Source: an uncultured Oscillospiraceae bacterium (GTDB taxonomy: Bacteria > Bacillota > Clostridia > Oscillospirales > Acutalibacteraceae). From it: a stretch of 10,444 nt of DNA. A model generated the notes under the pieces. That model did not search any database. It saw only the letters and a program-made list of their open reading frames with translations, and was not told the origin of the DNA. Both the position numbers and the translations under genes were made by a program. Shown in pieces: positions 6,337 to 10,444 of the stretch (position 1 is the stretch's first letter; each line of letters opens with the position of its first letter). The DNA lies in assembly GCA_900546895.1 (NCBI GenBank), contig UREO01000082.1, forward strand, positions 1 to 10,444, given 5' to 3'.

Positions 6337-7806
6337 ATGCAAAAAGTTTTAGCGGCACTACAAAAACTTGGCAAGGCATTGATGCTGCCGATTGCATCGC
6401 TGCCGATCGCAGGTCTTCTTCTCAGGCTGGGGCAGAGTGACATGCTCAACATTCCCCTTCTGGCGGATTCCGGCAACGCCCTGTTCAGCAATCTTCCCCT
6501 CTTATTCGCAATCGGTATTGCGGTAGGTCTTGCAAAAGACAATAACGGCGCTGCGGGTCTGGCCGGAGCGGTCGCCTATTTCGTACTCAACGCGGCCGGC
6601 CAGGCCGTCAACCATGCCCTGCAGATCGGCAGCTTTTTCATGCCGGCGGCGGGTCTTCCCGAAGGAATCACCGAAATCAACATGGCGCATTTCGGCGGAA
6701 TCATCGCCGGGGTCATCGCCGGTCTGTGCTACAACCGGTTCCACAGCGCCAAGCTGCCCGATTGGCTCGCGTTCTTCGGCGGCAGACGCTTCGTTCCGAT
6801 CGTCACGGGCGGCTGCTCCCTTGTAATCGGCGGCCTGCTCGGCACCGTATGGCCGACCTTCCAAAAAGGTCTGGACGCGGCGGCAAACTGGATGACCGGC
6901 AGCGGCGGACTCGGCGAATTCATCTATGGCACACTGAACAGACTGCTCCTGCCCTTCGGCCTGCATCACGTTGTGAACACGGCTGTATGGTTTAACTTCG
7001 GCACCTACACGGGCGCGGACGGCAAAACCGTCTCCGGCGACCTGTGGAGATTTTTTGCCGGCGACCCCCATGGCGGCGTATTTACCGCCGGTTTCTTCCC
7101 AATCATGATGTTTGCACTTCCCGCGGCCGCCCTGGCCATGTATGTATGCGCCAGGAAAGAAAATAAAGCAATTGTCGGCGGCGCTCTTTTCTCCGTTGCG
7201 CTGACCGCGTTTCTGACCGGCGTAACAGAGCCGATCGAATTCATGTTCATGTTCCTCGCACCTGTCCTTTTTGTTCTGCATGCCGTTCTGACAGGTCTTT
7301 CCCTGGTGGTTTGCAACATACTCGGCATCCGCGACAGCTTCACCTTCTCTGCAGGACTTTTCGATTATCTCATCAACTGGACCAAGGCGGCAAACGGCTG
7401 GATGATTATCCCGGTCGGCCTTGTATTCGCTGTTATTTATTTCTTCCTGTTCGTCTTCTTCATCAAGAAATTCAACCTGAAAACACCGGGTCGTGAAGAC
7501 GACGAGGAAACCGGCAACTTCTCCGCGCTGGTTGAAGATCAGGGCTTCGATAATATTGCGAAGAAATACATAGCGGCGCTCGGCGGTGCAGAGAATATTA
7601 AGGAGATCGATTCCTGCATCACCCGCATCCGCCTGACCCTTGTCAGCAACAAGGAGTTGAACGAAAAAGATTTTAAGGCGCTCGGCGCTTCCGGCGTCAT
7701 GAAAGCGGGCACCCAGGTTACCCAGGTCATCGTCGGCACAAAGGCGGAGCTTTTGGTTGACGCAATGAAAAAATACCTTCCCGTCCACGACCACGCTACG
7801 GCCTGA
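6337..7806 (+). CDS. nagE: PTS glucose/N-acetylglucosamine-family EIICB permease (NagE/NagP-like)
   Basis: This membrane permease imports a hexose and phosphorylates it through its EIIB domain, using phosphate from EIIA. The 489-residue product has an N-terminal EIIC domain (about 1-380, many hydrophobic segments) with the family motifs GLHHVVN (208-214), GFFPIMMF (252-259) and GVTEPIEF (295-302). A linker LKTPGRED (381-388) leads to EIIB with the phospho-acceptor Cys 427 in DSCITRIRL. No EIIA domain is fused, unlike E. coli NagE; a separate EIIA gene follows. INMAHFGGIIAG, WFNFGTYTG and LWRFFAGDP resemble NagE/NagP more than E. coli PtsG, whereas the GlcT/RAT context points to glucose, so the substrate is uncertain and ptsG is an alternative name. 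A longer loop near 86-113 separates it from short NagE proteins. The start has a strong AGGAGGA (6324-6330), 6 nt upstream. Confidence 0.85.
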   Translation: MQKVLAALQKLGKALMLPIASLPIAGLLLRLGQSDMLNIPLLADSGNALFSNLPLLFAIGIAVGLAKDNNGAAGLAGAVAYFVLNAAGQAVNHALQIGSFFMPAAGLPEGITEINMAHFGGIIAGVIAGLCYNRFHSAKLPDWLAFFGGRRFVPIVTGGCSLVIGGLLGTVWPTFQKGLDAAANWMTGSGGLGEFIYGTLNRLLLPFGLHHVVNTAVWFNFGTYTGADGKTVSGDLWRFFAGDPHGGVFTAGFFPIMMFALPAAALAMYVCARKENKAIVGGALFSVALTAFLTGVTEPIEFMFMFLAPVLFVLHAVLTGLSLVVCNILGIRDSFTFSAGLFDYLINWTKAANGWMIIPVGLVFAVIYFFLFVFFIKKFNLKTPGREDDEETGNFSALVEDQGFDNIAKKYIAALGGAENIKEIDSCITRIRLTLVSNKELNEKDFKALGASGVMKAGTQVTQVIVGTKAELLVDAMKKYLPVHDHATA

Positions 7807-7820
7807 TCCATCTCTCCTTT

Positions 7821-7854
7821 TCGTTTCCCTCCCCCAAAAGGGGAAGGGAAACGA
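7821..7854 (+). terminator. Intercistronic hairpin, possible partial terminator between the permease gene and crr
   Basis: TCGTTTCCCT (7821-7830) pairs perfectly with AGGGAAACGA (7845-7854). After one C/A mismatch, CCCC pairs with GGGG around an AAAA loop. The downstream TCTTTATTATTTTCATT is U-rich but interrupted. Because crr follows at 7899 with no obvious promoter, this is more likely a leaky terminator or mRNA-stabilising element than the operon end. Confidence 0.55.
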
Positions 7855-7898
7855 TCTTTATTATTTTCATTCGTTGAAATCAACATCGGAGGTCTATC

Positions 7899-8378
7899 AT
7901 GCAATTATTCGGCAGAAATAAGAAACAAACCATTTTAGCTCAGCAAACCGGAAACGCTATTCTAATAACCGAAGTACCCGACCCTGTATTTGCCGATAAA
8001 ATACTAGGCGACGGAATTGCGATCCTTCCTTCGGAAAACGGGGTTTATTCGCCCGTATCCGGAACAATCGTACAAATCGCGCATACGCTTCACGCAATCG
8101 GAATAGAAAGCGACGATGGGATCGAAGTGCTGGTTCACCTTGGAATCGACACCGTAAAATTGAACGGCGAAGGCTTCACCTGTCATGTAGAGGTCGGCCA
8201 GCATGTCGCCGCAGGGGAAAAAGTAATGGAGATGGATCTCCAGGCGATCACGGAAAAAGGCTACAGCACGATTTCTCCCTGTATCATCACGAATCTTGAC
8301 GCGGTCAAAAACCTCGAATGCGAGCAAGGCAATGTATCCGGCGGTAAATCGGTCGTCATGAGCTTCAGCAAGCAGTGA
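7899..8378 (+). CDS. crr: PTS EIIA-Glc domain protein
   Basis: EIIA of the glucose family passes phosphate from HPr to the EIIB cysteine. The 159-residue single-domain protein has the family length. Visible signatures are ENGVYSPVSGTIV (46-58), His 65 (HTLHAIGIES) and the phosphorylated His 80 in VLVHLGIDTVKLNGEGF (78-94). These two histidines are 15 residues apart, as are His 75 and His 90 of E. coli EIIA-Glc. VEVGQHVAAGE and the C-terminal segments also fit. The ATG at 7899 follows GGAGGT (7888-7893) by 5 nt. It is the last gene of the glcT operon, 92 nt after the permease, and probably supplies its missing EIIA domain; it could also serve other permeases. Whether it has a signalling role like enteric Crr cannot be inferred, since in Firmicutes HPr usually does that. 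Confidence 0.95.
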   Translation: MQLFGRNKKQTILAQQTGNAILITEVPDPVFADKILGDGIAILPSENGVYSPVSGTIVQIAHTLHAIGIESDDGIEVLVHLGIDTVKLNGEGFTCHVEVGQHVAAGEKVMEMDLQAITEKGYSTISPCIITNLDAVKNLECEQGNVSGGKSVVMSFSKQ

Positions 8379-8405
8379 AGCCGGCCGCCTGTTAATCTGG
8401 AAAAT

Positions 8406-8443
8406 AAAAGGAATGTTGCGCAGTCAGCCGACATTCCTTTTTT
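8406..8443 (+). terminator. Intrinsic terminator after crr
   Basis: GGAATGTTG (8410-8418) pairs with CGACATTCC (8429-8437) with one G-U pair, extended outward by AAAA/TTTT, and followed by six T (8438-8443). The minus-strand side also has a T-rich tail, so it could act in both directions. It ends the PTS operon 27 nt after the crr stop. Confidence 0.85.
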
Positions 8444-8534
8444 GTTTGCGGCAACCCCCGGCAAAGCTGAAACCCCTGTGCGGGCAACAGCCGAACAATC
8501 GCCGGACTGTCAGAAGGAAAACGTTACAAATAAA

Positions 8535-8570
8535 GCACCCCACAGCGGGCAACTGCGCGCTGTGGGGTGC
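8535..8570 (-). terminator. Intrinsic terminator of gap
   Basis: A perfect 13-bp inverted repeat, GCACCCCACAGCG (8535-8547) with CGCTGTGGGGTGC (8558-8570), has a 10-nt loop. Reading leftward from gap, a T-rich TTTATTTGTAA tail follows it. It lies 33 nt past the gap stop and faces the crr terminator, so the two converging transcripts end separately. The roughly 90 bases between the two terminators hold nothing I recognise. Confidence 0.85.
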
Positions 8571-8603
8571 TGAGCATTTAAAAGATTTCAGCCATGAGGT
8601 AAA

Positions 8604-9623
8604 TTATTTATGGTCAACAGCATTCATGTGCTTGATCAGGTCCAGAACCTTGTTGCTGTAGCCCCACTCATTGTCGTACCAGGATACAAGCTTGACAAAA
8701 TGGTCGTTCAGCATGATACCTGCATTCTTATCAAAAATGGAAGTGCGGGGATCGCCGAGGAAGTCGGAGGAAACGACCGCGTCTTCAGTGTAGCCGAGGA
8801 TGCCCTTCATTTCGTTCTCGGAAGCCGCTTTAACGGCTGCACAAATCTCTTCATAGGTGGTCGGTTTTGCAAGACTGACTGTCAGGTCAACAACAGAGAC
8901 ATCCAGTGTGGGAACACGCATGGACATACCGGTCAGTTTGCCCTTAACTGCAGGAATAACAAGCGCGCATGCTTTTGCAGCGCCGGTAGAGGAAGGGATA
9001 ATGTTGCCGGATGCGGCACGGCCGCCTCTCCAGTCTTTGCTGGAAGGACCGTCAACAGTCTTCTGGGTGGCGGTGGTGGAATGAACGGTCGTCATAAGTC
9101 CTTCCACAATACCAAACTTGTCGTTGATTACTTTTGTTAAAGGAGCAAGGCAGTTCGTGGTGCAGGACGCGTTGGAAACGACCTTCATGTCCTTTGTGTA
9201 GGTGTCTAAGTTAACGCCGCAGACAAAAGTCGGGGTCTCCTTATCCTTTGCAGGAGCGGAAATAACGACCTTCTTTGCACCGGCTTTAATATGGGCGGAA
9301 GCCTTCTCGGTTGTGCAGAACACACCGGTGGACTCTACAACATACTCGGCTTCTGCTTTTCCCCACGGAATCTGGGTAGGATCTTTTTCAGCAAAGACAC
9401 TGATCTTCTTGCCGTTTACAACAAGCTTGCCGTCTTCAGCGGAAATGTCACCCTTGAAGTGGCCGTGCATGGTGTCGTATTTCACCATGTAAACCATGTA
9501 GTCAACGTCAATAAACGGATCATTGATACCAACAATCTCAAATGTTTCCGGCTGAGCGACAGCTGCACGGAAGACCAGACGGCCGATACGGCCAAACCCG
9601 TTGATGCCAATCTTAACAGACAT
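8604..9623 (-). CDS. gap: Glyceraldehyde-3-phosphate dehydrogenase, type I
   Basis: This glycolytic enzyme oxidises and phosphorylates glyceraldehyde-3-phosphate to 1,3-bisphosphoglycerate, probably with NAD+, in the cytoplasm. The 339-residue product is full length. It shows the Rossmann loop INGFGRIGR (7-15), Asp 35 after the second strand (the usual NAD-type residue), the catalytic Cys 154 in SNASCTTNC, His 181 in TTVHSTTATQKTVDG, the phosphate-binding SSTGAAKA segment, and the C-terminal SWYDNEWGYSNKVLDL. NDPFID and the following MVYMVKYD resemble the eukaryotic/E. coli GapA-like branch. The ATG at 9623 follows AGGAGGT by 7 nt. The gene stands alone, with its own promoter and terminator, not in a gap-pgk-tpi operon. 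High G+C at codon third positions and many GTC/GCC/ACC codons suggest a highly expressed gene. Confidence 0.98.
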   Translation of the reverse strand: MSVKIGINGFGRIGRLVFRAAVAQPETFEIVGINDPFIDVDYMVYMVKYDTMHGHFKGDISAEDGKLVVNGKKISVFAEKDPTQIPWGKAEAEYVVESTGVFCTTEKASAHIKAGAKKVVISAPAKDKETPTFVCGVNLDTYTKDMKVVSNASCTTNCLAPLTKVINDKFGIVEGLMTTVHSTTATQKTVDGPSSKDWRGGRAASGNIIPSSTGAAKACALVIPAVKGKLTGMSMRVPTLDVSVVDLTVSLAKPTTYEEICAAVKAASENEMKGILGYTEDAVVSSDFLGDPRTSIFDKNAGIMLNDHFVKLVSWYDNEWGYSNKVLDLIKHMNAVDHK

Positions 9624-9661
9624 AAAATATACCTCCTGAAATTTAATCTTTCTTATTCTAT

Positions 9662-9688
9662 TTTATAGCATTTTAAGATGTTTTACAA
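9662..9688 (-). promoter_or_regulatory. Probable extended -10 promoter of gap
   Basis: On the minus strand, TGCTATAAA (TATAAA at 9667-9662 with TG two positions before it) is preceded by TTGTAA (9688-9683) at a 15-bp spacing. The spacing is short, which the extended -10 could offset. The leader to ATG 9623 would be about 30 nt with a strong ribosome binding site. Confidence 0.5.
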
Positions 9689-9723
9689 GCCATCTGACAT
9701 AATTTTAACTAACTTTTTTCATC

Positions 9724-10444
9724 TTAATTCCGGAGAAAGGGACTTTTCATCCTTTCACAGAACTGCTCCTGACTGTGATACGCTTTCGCCAGAAATTCCA
9801 GACAGCTCTCCTCTTTCAGAACGCTGTCGGCGGGGTCGTCCCCCGCATTGTCCGCCGTTTCGCTTACAGCCGCGCTGACCCGGGGTTCCTCAGCCGAAAG
9901 CTCGTCGTCAGGCCGGGGCTTGTCCTCCCCGATCTTAGCATACTGGATCAGGAACAACACCACGTACAGTGCCAGCAAAACATTCACCGGATACAGCCCG
10001 ACCGGGAAAGTACCGGCACTGTGAAGGTTGAAAAGGACCATCAACGTACCCGGAATCCCGGTCGCCAGCAAAAGCAGCGCCGCCGGAAGACCGAATATAT
10101 AAACCATTTTTCCACTTTTTTCATCTTCTATACGCGCGAACATTTTCGCCTGGGCGAACAGGAACAAAAGCAGAAAGATCACCGCAAACGTGTCGTAAAT
10201 ATTTTCCGAGACATTGACCACCGCCACATAGTTGATAAACAGCGAAACAAGGCTGGCACAGCCCCATACGGACGGAAGCAGCGCCAGAAGCGGGTGGTGT
10301 TCGAAGGTATTGCCGCCCGTCGCGAACTGATAGGAGGTCAGGATGATTACTCCACCCGCGCAAATGCCGATCAGCGCGAGAAGAACGGAAGGAACGGGAT
10401 TTTCAGATTCAGCCGAGGTGAAAATGCCGACAGCGTACTGCAGA
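9724..10444 (-). CDS. Unrecognised multi-pass membrane protein, C-terminal part, cut by right window edge
   Basis: I do not recognise a family. Reading leftward, the frame is open from the window edge to TAA at 9724, giving 239 visible residues. A GTG at 10227 could look like a start, but the frame continues without a stop through clearly protein-like hydrophobic sequence, so the real start is probably outside. Five likely membrane segments (visible-part numbering): about 19-40, 51-72, 82-103, 113-139 and 150-168, with short charged loops such as RIEDEKSGK. A soluble tail of about 70 residues follows, rich in Asp, Glu, Ala and Ser, ending CLEFLAKAYHSQEQFCERMKSPFLRN in part. The tail is probably cytoplasmic (KIGEDKPRPDDE after the last segment). 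No enzyme motif is visible. gap starts 100 nt further on with its own promoter, so the two are probably not strictly co-transcribed, although no terminator is evident between them. Confidence 0.75.
   Translation of the reverse strand, partial: LQYAVGIFTSAESENPVPSVLLALIGICAGGVIILTSYQFATGGNTFEHHPLLALLPSVWGCASLVSLFINYVAVVNVSENIYDTFAVIFLLLFLFAQAKMFARIEDEKSGKMVYIFGLPAALLLLATGIPGTLMVLFNLHSAGTFPVGLYPVNVLLALYVVLFLIQYAKIGEDKPRPDDELSAEEPRVSAAVSETADNAGDDPADSVLKEESCLEFLAKAYHSQEQFCERMKSPFLRN

Noticed and set aside
6502..7794. A 430-codon minus-strand open frame inside the EIICB gene
   Set aside because: It is antisense to an unmistakable PTS permease, with low-complexity charged composition typical of shadow frames.
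8444..8534. Stretch between the two convergent terminators
   Set aside because: Checked for a small gene or RNA. No ribosome binding site plus start, no promoter and no further structure was found.

Overview
The window looks like chromosome from a Gram-positive anaerobe of the Clostridia, most likely an Oscillospiraceae/Ruminococcaceae relative. This rests on the glgB-glgC-glgD-glgA order with a separate GlgD subunit, strong AGGAGG-type ribosome binding sites, a GlcT-type antiterminator with its RNA target, and AT-rich promoter regions around coding DNA of medium G+C. The genus is inference. I see no insertion sequence, phage gene, CRISPR array, tRNA or rRNA.

Left part (1-4958, minus strand): a compact glycogen synthesis operon read leftward in the order glgB (branching enzyme), glgC and glgD (the two ADP-glucose pyrophosphorylase-type subunits), then glgA (glycogen synthase, cut by the left edge). 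Gaps are 25, -1 (TAATG overlap) and 39 nt. A plausible promoter lies just upstream of glgB.

Middle (4959-8443, plus strand): a divergent AT-rich spacer, then a PTS sugar-uptake operon. It has a strong promoter, a ribonucleic antiterminator (RAT) hairpin overlapping a long intrinsic terminator, glcT (BglG/LicT-family antiterminator), an EIICB permease of the glucose/N-acetylglucosamine family that looks closest to NagE/NagP, an intergenic hairpin, crr (stand-alone EIIA-Glc domain) and a terminator. The antiterminator gene sits behind its own RAT, which implies positive autoregulation.

Right part (8535-10444, minus strand): a monocistronic gap gene (glyceraldehyde-3-phosphate dehydrogenase) with its own promoter and a near-perfect terminator hairpin, converging with crr. 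Beyond it is the C-terminal part of an unrecognised multi-pass membrane protein that runs off the right edge.

The genes form a carbon-flow neighbourhood: sugar is taken up and phosphorylated by the PTS, burned through glycolysis (GAPDH), or stored as glycogen. Nothing here is clearly a new system. The points most worth a second look are the self-controlled glcT leader, the mismatch between a GlcT-like regulator and a NagE-like permease, an Asp replacing a regulatory His in the second PRD of GlcT, the Lys-to-Ala change in the GlgA substrate loop, and the unknown membrane protein.
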